DNA of 64,000 nt. Origin: Adiantum capillus-veneris. Its lineage: Eukaryota > Streptophyta > Polypodiopsida > Polypodiales > Pteridaceae. A program made the position numbers and the translations under genes. The notes under the pieces were generated by a model. The model searched no databases and was not told where the DNA came from. It was given only the letters and a program-made list of their open reading frames with translations. Of the stretch, positions 45,892 to 57,274 are shown piece by piece (within the stretch, counting starts at the first letter, position 1; each line of letters starts with the position of its first letter). The DNA lies in NCBI GenBank assembly GCA_014529385.2, contig CM043962.1:125348470-125412469 (forward strand). The letters run 5' to 3'.

Positions 45892-47021
45892 TGTCAGGAG
45901 TTTTTTGGAGCAAGGGATTGCGCATATGTACATACACATGCATGGTGCATGAAATAAAGAATTGCCCATTTTTCAGAGCCAGGTGGTTACGTGGGGCCCA
46001 CATGTGTACAGGTAGGACAGGGTATACATAGTGCATCGATTTTCACTATTACCAGTACTAGTATGTTTTTTCTACAATAAGGAGGAGTTGGTGGCGCATA
46101 AAACTTCTCGAGGAAGCTATCCACGGGCCAACGACATGAGGTAAGCGGGTGCGTCAAATGGCTTCTAGTGGTGTCAGGAGGGCCAACGGGGTCAATATTT
46201 GCACGCGGATGAGGACGGACACAACGTGGGTATTTTCTTGTGAGAGTTATGCAGAAAGGTCATCATTAGGACCACTTTTTGGGGCCACTTTACGTGGTTG
46301 CGACACGCATTATTGAAAATAAATGAGTGTCAGGTGTGCGGATGATGCAAAAAGGTGACAACTATGCACTGCGAGGTCAGTTTTTGGCTTGTTCGGGGTC
46401 CGTTTGAGGTCATCTAAAAGGCCAAGGGTGCCCAACTAATAAAGATAAGTGTGGGAACTGAAAAAAGAGAGAGAAGACCAGAAAAAACGTGGAAAAGAGA
46501 GGAGGAACAGCCGCAAGTGTGTTTTTGCTGTTTTTGGAGCATTTTTTGGCCCTAAACTGCTCATCCGAGGTCGGATTTGAGCACTTTGACATTGTAGACT
46601 GGGGTTTTTGGGCGTTCTGGACGCAATGACGCTGTCCATTTTGCCAAATTCCTCACAAATTTTCTGCTATTTTTCTATGTAATCTTCTCCGATGAGTGAA
46701 GCCTCTGCTTAACTTTGTGGTTGTATCTGGTGTATTTTCTCAATACTGGGTAAACTATTTGCCCCATTGGTGTTGGGCTGAGCTTCATTGAGTCTAAACA
46801 ATAGCAATTTTCCTCCTTTGAGCTGAATTGAGAGTGTGTGTGTGAGTGTTCAGTGGGCAAGTGGGAAATCTCTCTCTTCTCACTCCGTCTGTGTGTTTCC
46901 TGTCTCGGTCAGGCTGGTTGTGTAAGCCAAGTGGTGCCCCATAGTGTGTGTGTGTGTATCTTCCCAAGAGTGTGTGTCGGGTCGTTATAGAGGCTCTGTG
47001 TGTGTCTTCATCCCATTCACA
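45892..47021 (+). repeat. 3' LTR of element B
   Basis: 1130 bases, TGTCAGGAG...TTCACA, collinear with the solo LTR at 39530. The purine tract before it is poor (AGCTAGGGGATGAGCAAATTA). A conserved AGAGAGAAGACCA block and a TTTGGCCCTAAACTGCTCAT block are shared by all three copies. Confidence 0.92.
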
Positions 47022-50000
47022 ACGGCCAGAGCTTTCACCAAGGAAACTGCCATGGCTACATTTGCTGACCTCATTCACAAACATATGGAAGAGCCCGCAA
47101 GGTTGTACCACCAGTACTTTCACTTCCTTGCAAAAAATACCGTTGAGGTTCACGACACCAAATTATGTGATTTCCATAACCTTTACACAAGTCCTCAAAT
47201 CAACCTCCACGCAACCAATGGACCATGCACAATATGTTTTGTCCACATTGAAAGGGACAAAGAAAGAAGGGAAAATCACATACCTGGGAGACCCAGAGGT
47301 TTTGACAAGGATTGCTTACCGTGCCATCGGCATGACCGACAACTTGCCACTTGTCCTAGATCAGAACACTTGGATAGTGTCAGCAAAATCTTCTCCTTGA
47401 GCTACGAGATCTGCCAAGAGATCCTACAAGTCTGATGAAGAGTCTGCTGAAAGCTCATGAGATTGGCAGAGCAGTGAAGCTCAGATAATGAGAAAAGGAG
47501 AGGTTGAATTGAAGAAATGAAGAGAAAAGGCGTGGCAGCACACCATGAGGAACATGTGCAAAAGCAAGCCAGATTTGAAAGAGAGAAGCACTCTTACGAA
47601 TGCAGCCACCAAGCACAAGGTAAAGACCCGGCAAAGTGGGTGTCCATTGATCTTAAAGGACCAAGAACCAAGAATCATACCAGGAAGCAGGCTAATGATC
47701 CCACGGAAGCCCTGGAAAAGAGGTATCAAGAAGTAGAAGCCTTAAAGATGAGGGAAGCCCAAGAAGTGGCAAGAAAAGGGAAAGAGGCGGAAGAACAACA
47801 AAAGCAAGTAGAGGAAGCAACCGAAGAAGGATCATCACAACACCATCAGGGTGATGTGTCTCCTAGCCCTTCTTCACCGGTTTCTGAACAGCATGATCAC
47901 CCCATACGGACACCACCACCTTCACCAGCAAAGGAAGCCAAAGAACCTGAACCCACCAAGTAGGTAGAGCTTGAACAAAGTAAGGCAGCTAAGTCTACAG
48001 AAGAGCAGCAAAAAGAGAACGATGAAGAGCCTGAAAGGACAACCAAACCTGCACCATCAGAGGACAACACAAAGTTTGAGCAACCCAGAGAATAAAAGGC
48101 CGAGTAAACACCATCTACCTCAACACAACAAGAGAAGGTTGTGGCATCCACGAAGCCTCAGGATGACCAAATGGCAAAATATTATCCATAGCCACAAGGT
48201 CAGCAACAAACAACCACCATGACACCGCCAAGGACACACAAGAAGCTGCAGAAACATCAAGTCAATTGGCATGAAACGAAGACTGGCAATCAAACAACGA
48301 GGTCATCTTGCAAGTTAATGAGTATGATAAGAAAATGCAGGACATGACTGAACGACTTCGCTCATCAGTACTAAATCATAGCACAAGGGCTGAAAAATTA
48401 GAGATGGTGATACGCACTCCAAGGGGAGTTAGGCGACTGATTCAACGTCATCAGTGATTTACAAAGGCAAGTGCAAGAGTTGAAAGAGGAAGCTGAACAA
48501 CATCAGCTCGCAAGAGATAAACAACACAAAGAAATGGAGGAGCTTGGTGATTTGCTTACAAAATTGTCAGATGCATGCAAGGGAAAAGATGAACAACTGA
48601 CAGAAGTCACAAACAAACTTCTAACCATGAACTTGTCAGTTCAAAAGATTCATGTTCAGTTAGCTGTCGCCAATGACTCCCTACAGTACTCAGAACAAAG
48701 AATAAATGATCAGGCAATTTTTCTGTGGTAAATCAGAGAAAATGTTGCAATGGCCTCGATCAATGGCACATACGAGGTCTACAAGTCATTAGAGAAGAGG
48801 AATAAAGACCTTGAGTTGGAGCTTAAATTGGAGCAGTCTTAGCCCAGAGACCTGGCTTTGATGCTGGTCCAAAGAGAAGACGAGCACCTGAAAGAAATAG
48901 ATGAACTTAAAAGATTCAACCAGCTATTGGGAGAGGGACGACCAAAAACCCAGGAGGAGACATGCACTTTCAAACAACCACAGATAGAGATCCCCTCAGT
49001 TACTTTCGTTGAGATGGAGATGAAGCCAGCCGAAGAGCTAAGTGGCGTGAAAGAGTTTCAAATACACATAACTAAATCAGACACAGTGCCAATGGTCCAG
49101 CTCTCAAAGGCTGAAGAAGATGCACTGAAAGAAGAAATTACACAAGAGATAGATGAGCAATGGAAAGCAGCAATGGATTGGGAGCTGAGAGTTCTTCACT
49201 TCGTCAATGTTACACAACTCACTCCCAATCAAATCAATACACAATGGCACCGACAATCTCTGCCCTATCCTCTCATTAAAGTGGAGCTACTACAAGTGAA
49301 AGAAAGGCTTTACACTGACATGCAAGTCGAGGGTACAGATCAAGACCACCCAAAGTGGAGGTTGAGCTGGTTGAACAAGAATCCAAGCTACTTGATTCGA
49401 TTCACAGGAGCACCTATAGCCCTACAGAAGGATCCTAATTTCTATGTTGTACCAAGAGTAAGGACTTAGCAAGTACATGAGGCACCAGTAAAGAAGCGGC
49501 CAACTTGGATGAATTACCCCAGATAGCCTACTCCAACAAATAGACAGCCGATGGAAGAGTACATGGTGAAAACCCTAATGGGTGCAATGTGTCCTTCTTC
49601 AGAATTCTATTAGATTTATCATGTGCAATGCTATACAAAATCTATCGAATGCTTCTCACCCGCATCGAAGTATTCCATGAGCCAGAGCAAGCAGGCGCCC
49701 TTTGGGTGTTTTCTCAAGGGTAATAAAGGTTATGCTACGACCTTAGTGGTCAACCTTCCAAAGAAGTCCTCTATGGCTTTTGTGCCAAATGCATGTTTTT
49801 ACCTTCTCACAATATGCTGGCGTTCGAGGAAGCATTCTATATAGGGTTCTTTGCTTGGCTATTGAAAATATTTGGGCCAGTGATCAGCAACCTCACATCA
49901 AGTTTTGTAGGCTACTCAGCGGTGGAGTTGAAGAACAAATTCACCATGCAGTTCTTGCAAGTGCCAGATAAAGAGAGAAAGATCAGATACCATAACTCAC

Positions 50001-50059
50001 TCAATGCACTTAAAGACCACCTCGCCAATAGTCAACCCGAAGACTACTTCAGTCCATAA
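47022..50059 (+). pseudogene. Coding sequence C, C-terminal part: coiled-coil retroelement-like protein
   Basis: After ACGG the frame resumes with a TMATFADLIHKHMEEPARLY-like segment (ATFADLIHKHMEEPARLYHQ), a FHFLAKNTVEVHDTKLCDFH segment and, after a frameshift near 47260, ITYLGDPEVLTRIAYRAIGM. A Lys/Glu/Gln/Pro-rich linker (47.5-48.2 kb) and long heptad-rich coiled coil (48.3-48.9 kb: LQRQVQELKEEAEQHQLARD) follow. A globular part ends with a YHNSLNALKDHLANSQPEDY segment at about 50050. Many stops (48718, 48839, 49467 and others) make it a pseudogene. It has no polymerase. It lies just before a purine tract and LTR, so it is probably the ORF of a non-autonomous LTR element. Confidence 0.6.
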
Positions 50060-50082
50060 AACTGTGTCAAGGGACGACACAA

Positions 50083-50515
50083 GCGAGGAGGGTGGGAATG
50101 TTAGCAGCAAGCTAACACGGATACCATGAATACCATTTTTTGGAGATCTCATTGTAAAACACTTATTATTTTTTATAAATCGGGAATATTGTAACTCCTT
50201 TTTTTGGAATAAACCTTGTAATTGATGAGCTAGGACTACAAGCTTCCAGATTGTATCAACCTGTGATTACCTATCTTCCAAACTATTAGTTTTGACCACC
50301 AAAAACCTTGGCTAAGATATAAAAGCCAATTTTAATCGATTCCGTTAATAAGTTATTTGTAAGTTTTGGATAATGAAATACACAATGTGAGCTAACATTG
50401 CTCACTTCTCATGCTCCCTTATCCCTCCCCGGTTGTCACATTGCAGTCGTGTTTGTTGCATTTCAACCGCAGGTAAGAGCTCTACGCATTGAAGTAAACA
50501 CATCAGAGTAATTCA
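50083..50515 (+). mobile_element. Purine tract and 417-bp LTR downstream of C
   Basis: AGCGAGGAGGGTGGGAA (from 50082) precedes an LTR that starts TGTTAGCAGCAAGCTAACA at 50099. The start is a perfect 7-bp hairpin, TGTTAGC/GCTAACA. A GATATAAAAGCC TATA box lies near 50313, and the LTR ends ...GTAATTCA at 50515. It terminates the C-bearing element. No matching 5' LTR was found left of 37.8 kb. Confidence 0.7.
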
Positions 50516-50522
50516 TAGCTTT

Positions 50523-50537
50523 TGGCGTTGCCGACCC
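50523..50537 (+). other. Primer-site-like sequence directly after the C LTR
   Basis: TGGCGTTGCCGACCC resembles the Athila/Tat-type site TGGCGCCGTTGCCGGGG with a 3-base deletion. A primer site is expected after a 5' LTR, not a 3' one, so this suggests LTR recombination or a tandem arrangement with a second internal region (lost beyond about 50.7 kb). Confidence 0.55.
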
Positions 50538-51790
50538 ATGGCATAAGTAGGAATTTACATTTCAAAATAAAAAACTAAGCATAGGCGAGGTATTGGGGCA
50601 TCATTGCTAAGCATTTAGGTGCATTCTGGATCGAAAACGACTAGGTCAAAAATCCACTGCTGTTAATAATCGAGATTTTGGAACTTGACCTAAAGTGGGG
50701 TTTGAAACTACAAGCATGTGTGCTTAGGTCTTAGAAACTTGTCCTAGAATTTTTGTTACGTTTGGATGTCATTTGATGTTGTAACGGATGTGATTTGTTT
50801 ACCGATGACCAATTGGCTTTTCGTGATTTCAGTCACTTGAGTGTAGCTCGAGTTAGATTTGATTTGTTTGTTATTTTTTGAGATATTGACAACCTCTTGT
50901 AGCCACTATGCACTAGTCGAGTCAGCTTCATCCCATGGATTGACAATTTAATCGTGGTTCTCGCTAAAACTACAATAAGATAGGATAGTGAGGTTAGATA
51001 CGCGTCCCACAAACCCTCTAGGGGCTCTTTGGGATTAAGGTTATTTAGAGGCCATCCAATAGGAAGAGGGTGGTGGACACACTCTATACCCTCAAAAAGT
51101 AGAGGAACAAGGTAGCCATACACCTCTTAATGGCCTCTTGCCTAGTGAGAAGGTAAGGGAGGTGGCTAGAGGAAAGGGAGGGGGGCGGGGAGACCACTTT
51201 GACCTCTTTTCCCCCACCTTTTGACCCAGATTTAAAAATACACTAGAAAGTTCAAATTTTAAGTTTTTTCCCCTTAAAAGCTCCCCAAATCTATTTCATG
51301 GTCAAAAAAGTAATTTTGACCTCCACAAGTAAAAAACGTACAAAACATCAGTTTACCCTCCAAACTCTTTCCAAACCTATTCTCTGGCTAAAAAGCGATT
51401 TTCTCTCTCTTCAAACCCTTTTCCAAGATCTTCATTGCTGAAACAACCACATGCACCCCCTATTGTCCAACATTATCTCTCTGCTAACTTTCTCCCACCT
51501 CCATTGTAGCACCAAGCAAGCTCCTCCCACATCTCTTCCCCTTGCCTACCACATAGTTTCACACCAAGCTATCTCTTCTCCCTTCTCTCACCTCCATTAC
51601 AGCATGAAACAAGATTCTACTCCTTCTACTTTCATTCACTCATACTACATGGAAACCTCTACTCCCGAAGGTGGCAAAAGTACGAGCTCACATGACTTGC
51701 ATACCACAACAACAGAAGGTGTGAATATTGCATGGCCATTGTAAGGGTTCATCTCCAACGTAAAGATAGAATGGTGCATTTCTATGATGA
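50538..51790. other. No gene recognised
   Basis: May begin with leader sequence of a second C-type copy, but no coding match is visible. 51.17-51.43 kb has G- or C-rich runs (GGGAGGGGGGCGGGGAG). The short plus-strand frame at 51451-51744 is Ser/His/Leu-rich and unconvincing. Confidence 0.4.
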
Positions 51791-51814
51791 TTAGAAATTG
51801 TTCGTATTGATCGT

Positions 51815-52530
51815 TTATGTATAATCCAAAGTGGTACTCATGTAGAACAATGTGTGCCTCATAGAATCCAAGTGTGGTTTCCTAGGAGATTGCATAAATT
51901 GACCTACCAACCCAATTGTGTAGTTCAAGTATAGATGTGAAATAGTCAAGTAGACCAAGCTACCAACCATCTTCTTGTACATGGTATCATTCTCAAACAC
52001 TTGTCTTGCATCATTTTCCAAATTTAAATTATGATATAAGGGTATCACAATTCGATAAAAATCATCCATACCATACTTTTTAAGCATGTCGAAATCATAT
52101 TGTGTTTGTGATAGCCATACACCCGCTTCTGTGCAAAAAATTTCAATGCCCAAGTAGTACCACAATTCTCCCAAGTATTTCATCTCAAATTCTTGTGGAG
52201 TTTGTACCTCTTCTACTTTAGTCACATTATCACCTCAAACAGTCAAGTCATCCATACAAATCCATATCACAACAATTCTTGCTTCATTCTTTTGTGCATA
52301 TAATGAATGATCTACATTTGATATCTCAAAACCCAAGGAAACAAGGAATGCCACAATCCTTTCATACCAAGCTCTGGCTTCTTACTTCAACCCATGTAGT
52401 GCTTTCTTTAACATGCATACAAGGTCACATAGCCTCATACTCACATAGCCTTGTGGCTGCATCATATACACAACTTCCTCCAAGTTTCCATTCAAGATAG
52501 CAATATTGACATCTAAGTTGCATTATACGC
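51815..52530 (-). pseudogene. Ty1/copia reverse transcriptase fragment
   Basis: Minus-strand order: LDVNIAILNGNLEEVVYD (matching the copia MDVKTAFLNG-type block), LKKALHGLK, ARAWYERIVAFLVSLGFEIS, catalytic-type ICMDDLTV, LGELWYYLGIEI and MYKKMVGSLVYLTISH, then HLDSMRHTLFYMSTTLDY. This is the C-terminal half of the copia RT leading to RNase H. Stops lie near 52228 and 52385. The rest of the polyprotein is missing on both sides. Confidence 0.85.
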
Positions 52531-53740
52531 TATATGGGATATGTATAATACGTCAATACGGGCATATTTTACATGACCTCATATTATTATACGATGCCAC
52601 ATCAACAAAAACAGGCAATCGATTTTTTTCCTAGTTTTTCTATCGAAAGAAACTTTGATCCAAAAACAATTTGCACAAAGTATTTTTCATTCAAAGAATA
52701 CATTGATTGAAAACAAAGTATATATAGCGGCAACACGCCTTGTTGAGACTAGTATTCATCACAAAAGGTATTCCATATCAATAGTAGCAAAAGAAAATAA
52801 AATTACTTATAATTAAAAAATTATTGTAATTTAAAATAGTTTTAAAATTTGTTGTTTAAGTCACTTGCTATGTGCTCTGTTTACTGGCATGTGGACGTGA
52901 ATTAGTGATATAATTTACAGATTGTCGTTGTGTGCAGAGTGTACTCTTACATGAGGTTATCAATATGCACAATATAATAGAATAGAGGTCGGTTTTATTT
53001 AGATAGGTTCAATTTTGACGTACATATATTTTCTCACCTCAAAGTGAACATATAGAATTTTTTTTGTCCTGTGTAGAGCCATCACACTATGCTCTCATTG
53101 GAATTTAAATGTATTTGAGGTCTTTCTCTTGGCATAACGCTCTCTCTCTCTTCTTTGTAGATGGCCCATGCTTTAGCGTGGTTACGTTCTTCTTCTATAT
53201 CTGCCAATCAAGCGAATATGTCATCATTAGAAAGATTTATCACGAAGTTAACAAGATATCACATTTAAATCATGAAACAAAAAGACAAGATAACTTAATC
53301 ATGTTGCAAGAAAGAGACAAAATATTTATCACCATGTTGTTGAAAAGAGATAAGATAACTTGATCGATTATATAATCTACAAGCGCAAGAGGATGATAAT
53401 CAAATCATCACTTTAATCATCAACTGGTTGTAGACAAGAAATTATTACAATGTCATAGCCCAATCTATGGGCACCATTTAGACAGAGAAAAAGATCAAAA
53501 GCGCTAGGTCGGGTTGAGGGATTGTTTCACTTGCCACTCTCAAGGTGGTTAAGTACATTGCTTAAAAGATCCCTTTTGTTTTTCTCTTGTGGCACTGACA
53601 TGCACTTCAAGAGTCATTTACAAGTATGACATATGGAGAAGATGCATGGCTTTATTCTAGGGAGGGGGTTTAGTAGATATGCATTATGGGGGAGCCCATG
53701 GAAAATATCTCTCCGTCTTCTTTCTAGTTTCTATTTGCAA
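52531..53740. other. No gene recognised
   Basis: AT-rich. The plus-strand frame at 53109-53363 (84 codons, charged C-terminus) has no recognisable motif and lies in sequence with no further support. A GACAAGATAACTTAATCATG and GATAAGATAACTTGATCGAT pair near 53285 and 53350 suggests a small diverged repeat. Confidence 0.4.
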
Positions 53741-54430
53741 GTTGCAGAGAGGAGGAAATCATGTCCTCGTTTTGGTCTTTGTACATGACCCCCAACCACA
53801 ATGACTGCATAGACCCCCTTCTGACCAAAATGAAGCATCATGTTGCGGGAGTGAAGATAATTGTGGAGATAGTCATGTGCATGTAGATACTTCAGGGTCT
53901 GAAGAAGACCATTTATTATCTACAAAATGTTATTTTGAAACAGCTCTAATCTTCCTTCAATTGTGACATAATCACGAATGACAGGTTGACGGCCATCTGT
54001 AGTGCACTCTTTTATCCACTGCTGTACATGGCTGCCATTCCAAAATGTGAAATGAGCATTGGACGCTCTATGTGGCGGACCATGGCAGGTGGATAAATAA
54101 TTCCACAATGAGCAATGTCTAAAATTGTGGCTTCGTCTTTAACTTACTCATCCACTGTGGGTCCATGCAAGTGGAATTTAAAGATCTTCGTTGCATACAT
54201 TGGATCTTTAAAAGAGAGATATGTGACGCCTACACGCTTCACGTGTGCCCATCTCCCTTCTCCCACTTTTGTATCCTGTATGTTGAAGATTGCAATTTTT
54301 GGTAAAAGATGCAATATAGGGGGGAGTTGAGACTGATCGAGAGCGAGAGCGAGAGCGGCACGAGCACCAGACTCTATTCTAATCGTAGCTCCTAGCTCTT
54401 TAGTAGCATCAAAAGAGTTGGCTTCCACTC
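53740..54430 (-). pseudogene. Protein-kinase-like pseudogene
   Basis: Read in shifting minus-strand frames, the segment gives VGEGRWAHVKR (glycine-loop-like, about 54250), then MYATKIFKFHLHGPTVDE (the ATKIF Lys strand), then DEATILDIAHCGII (helix C and the following strand). Further on come NILQIINGLLQTLKYLHAHD, YLHNYLHSRNMMLHFG (catalytic loop; the HxD Asp region reads HNYLHSRN, with Tyr where Asp is expected) and a VYAVIVVGG piece. At least two frameshifts and a lost catalytic Asp make it inactive. The only non-transposon gene remnant I can suggest here. Confidence 0.45.
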
Positions 54431-56180
54431 TCGTGCACTACTCTGCTCTTTCCAGCTTCTCCTTGCTCTTGAACTTAGTATACAACTATTACACAAGTTT
54501 ATGCAAGTAGCTATGCCTAGAAAAGTAATAATTTTCGGATTTTTTAGATCCTAAAAATTATTTGCGATCTGTCCAATAGACTTCTTGACCATGTACAATA
54601 ATGAACCTGATGTCATTAGAGATATATCAAAAGCAACGCGTGTAAAAAAAATATGAAGCTGCTTAAATACAAACGTTGCTAAGGCCTTTGTGAACTGGTA
54701 ATAATGCTCCGAAGTAGGGGGGTTTAGGCAACGATGAAGCTTAGGCTTGTGAGGGCCATACCCAGACTCAACCCTACTCACCTCCCTCAGTCCTCGAGAC
54801 CGTTCCAGGGAATGACGTAGATCTATCTGCAGGTATCCCTTCCACTTGGGACCGACACTCAGACAGGACTCCAACCTATCTTGAATGCCAACCCAAGGGG
54901 GTTCGTCCCTTCATTCAACGATTCTATCCATTTCTCATAATCAATCTGTCTTTGACAGCTTTCTGCACCCAAAATCGTGGTCCTTAGTCTTGATTCTCTT
55001 GATCTTTTGACTTGAGGATCTGCTCTTCCTTTCTTGTTCTCCCTTGGTTCATGGCAATAACCCCTTTTTCCTAACAAGCAGGCACGACAGTTATCACTTT
55101 CCCCTAAGAAGAGGGATCTTCCAATCCTGGTCTCGCTCGTCCCCGATTACCCATTTTTATCCCACGTAGTCCTAGCGTTTAACATAAAAGTTTTAAATCA
55201 ACATCTGGCCATCTGACCCTCCGGATCCGCCCACCCACCGAACCATTTCATGAAAATCCCTTCCGGAGGTAGTACTTAACTACTACAAAATCAGGAAGAC
55301 AGTAGTCTATTAGACATCATCAAACAACAAGCAGCATGCAATGTGTTGCATACCCTCGTTCAAGGAAATTCATCTGGTTGTTCCCACAAGATCTTTATTT
55401 AGAAACTTTTAATTCATTTTCTTTCCTTTATCTGCTATAGTTAGCTTGTAACTAGTTTCCTAACTAATCATGCAACACATTTAGTTTCAAACCAATTCAT
55501 CTTACCTCCCCATTTAGGCCAAGATAATCGGTTACAAGCCATCAAAATGGCATCACCTTCACAATATTTCCCAGAATTAAGTGTTTGGGAAAGGCTCATC
55601 AAGTAATTTAATCATTCCTTCCTAAGCATTTTATTTCAAGAGGTATAGCACCATCTGGTGACAGATGCACAGGATAGCCCCTATATTCCTAGCCTTTCCA
55701 GTTCCTTTTTAAGAAACCAAGTCGAACAAACTTCCTTAATTAAATTCACATCATCCTCCCTGAGTATAACCTTATCATCCAACTATTGGCATCAGGACAT
55801 ACCCGGATTATGGACGGTTTCCAATAAGATACCGCGGGTACTTCACCCGGCCGGGCAAAAATAAAACAAACCCATTCATCTCTTATCCCTCGGGCATGAA
55901 TGACCTAGGTATAAAAACTTGCCGGTTACGCTGCCCTAGCCAAAAAGGGCCAATCTCCGACAAGTTCCCCAAGAGAATCCTCTCAATGGGCCAGCCTTTC
56001 AATCAAATTGACCCCAAGAAGATCCATCTTGGTTTCCGGTCATTTCCAAACAATCTCAAAACTCCTAGTAGTTAAATCTATGTTTTCCAATGGGCTATCC
56101 CTATCACCTCTCGAGATTCTTTTTTAACTCCTAGTTAGTAACTTTCAGGTTTATTTATTTATCAACCTTAATTCCTACTT
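54431..56180. other. GC-richer block of unknown origin
   Basis: From about 54.7 kb the base composition changes to C-rich, with phrases such as CCCCTAAGAAGAGGGATCTT and ATACCGCGGGTACTTCACCC. No gene was recognised on either strand. A minus-strand frame at 54551-54874 and one at 54859-55077 are open, but their peptides (Arg/Lys/Glu-rich) match nothing I know. Transfer from an organelle genome or a decayed LTR element are both possible. Confidence 0.35.
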
Positions 56181-57238
56181 TCATTATTGGTAGTTTAGTA
56201 TGTACTCTTGAACATCATGATGTTGAGGCGGTCCGAGGCGGGCAACAAGAGAGGCGACCTCTAAACACCCCTCAAGGCTCCCGTGCTGCTCAATTAGGGT
56301 TGGGGCAACCACAAGCACAACACAACAACAAACCCACAGCCAAACCCAAACAAGATAGGGGCACCACCTAGTTATGGTATGCGAACTAGGACGCAAGAGA
56401 GAATTTGGCACAACCAAGAAGATGCACCACACAACACACACAAACAACCTCACACCAAGACACACACAAACTGGACCAGAGAGAGCTAGAGCAAAGGGAA
56501 GAGAGAGAGAAAAGGATCTTGCGTAATACCTTATTTGTGACTTGCAAATGGAGATGGTTCGTTATGATGCTATCGTAGAACTTGTATAAACTCACTCAAT
56601 GCTTAGTGATTGCTAAAACATTGCCAAAACACACACACATTGTCTTAGGGTGTGGGAGACCTCTCACCACAATACCCTCTTACAATGGACACAAAACTGG
56701 CAATGAAAAACACACTAAAACACTTTCTAAAATCAAGATCAACCGATAAAAACTCAAATACACAAGTCACCTTGAATTCACCAAACCGTATTGCACAAAT
56801 GGAAGGACGAAGATTTGAACGTCGAATCACGCCTTTGATGCACCAAACCTCAATTTATTGATGATGAAGGAGCATATACAATAGTGGTTTTGAGGTTTGT
56901 GGAACTCACTCTCTCTCACTTGCAATGTGTAGCTTGAAGGCTTCTCTCACACCAAGAGTGAAGCTCACAAGTGGTTGCTACACCTAAGTCTCTCCTCACG
57001 CATAGAGTGTTGGGGTGCTATGTGAGATGTTGGAGGTTGTTTTACAAGAAGGAAAGGGGCCTATTTATAGGTTGGAGACCCCTCATTAAGATTATTGGAA
57101 ATCCTAATTTACAAGCTAACAAATCAGGATTATGATTTTTTTGAATATCAAAACATTGTGGGCCTTCTTTGTCTGCTTGAGTCATGGGTGTGGGCTCAAA
57201 GGAGAGCATTATTCATGGTAGATAAGGTGAAAGTAAGT

Positions 57239-57274
<36 letters not shown>

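Larger units (their letters stand above)
38246..47021 (+). mobile_element. Element B: Tat-like Ty3/gypsy retrotransposon, inserted in C
   Basis: 8.8 kb with LTRs starting TGTCAGGAG at 38246 and 45892 and an ending ...TTCACA at 47021. ACGG flanks both sides (38242-38245 and 47022-47025). Internal order: gag, CCHC knuckle, protease, RT, RNase H, second RNase H, integrase, LTR. The second RNase H between the first one and integrase is a known mark of the plant Tat lineage. It is inactivated by a solo-LTR insertion in gag, a 148-bp duplication in pol and several stops. It interrupts coding sequence C in frame. Confidence 0.9.
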
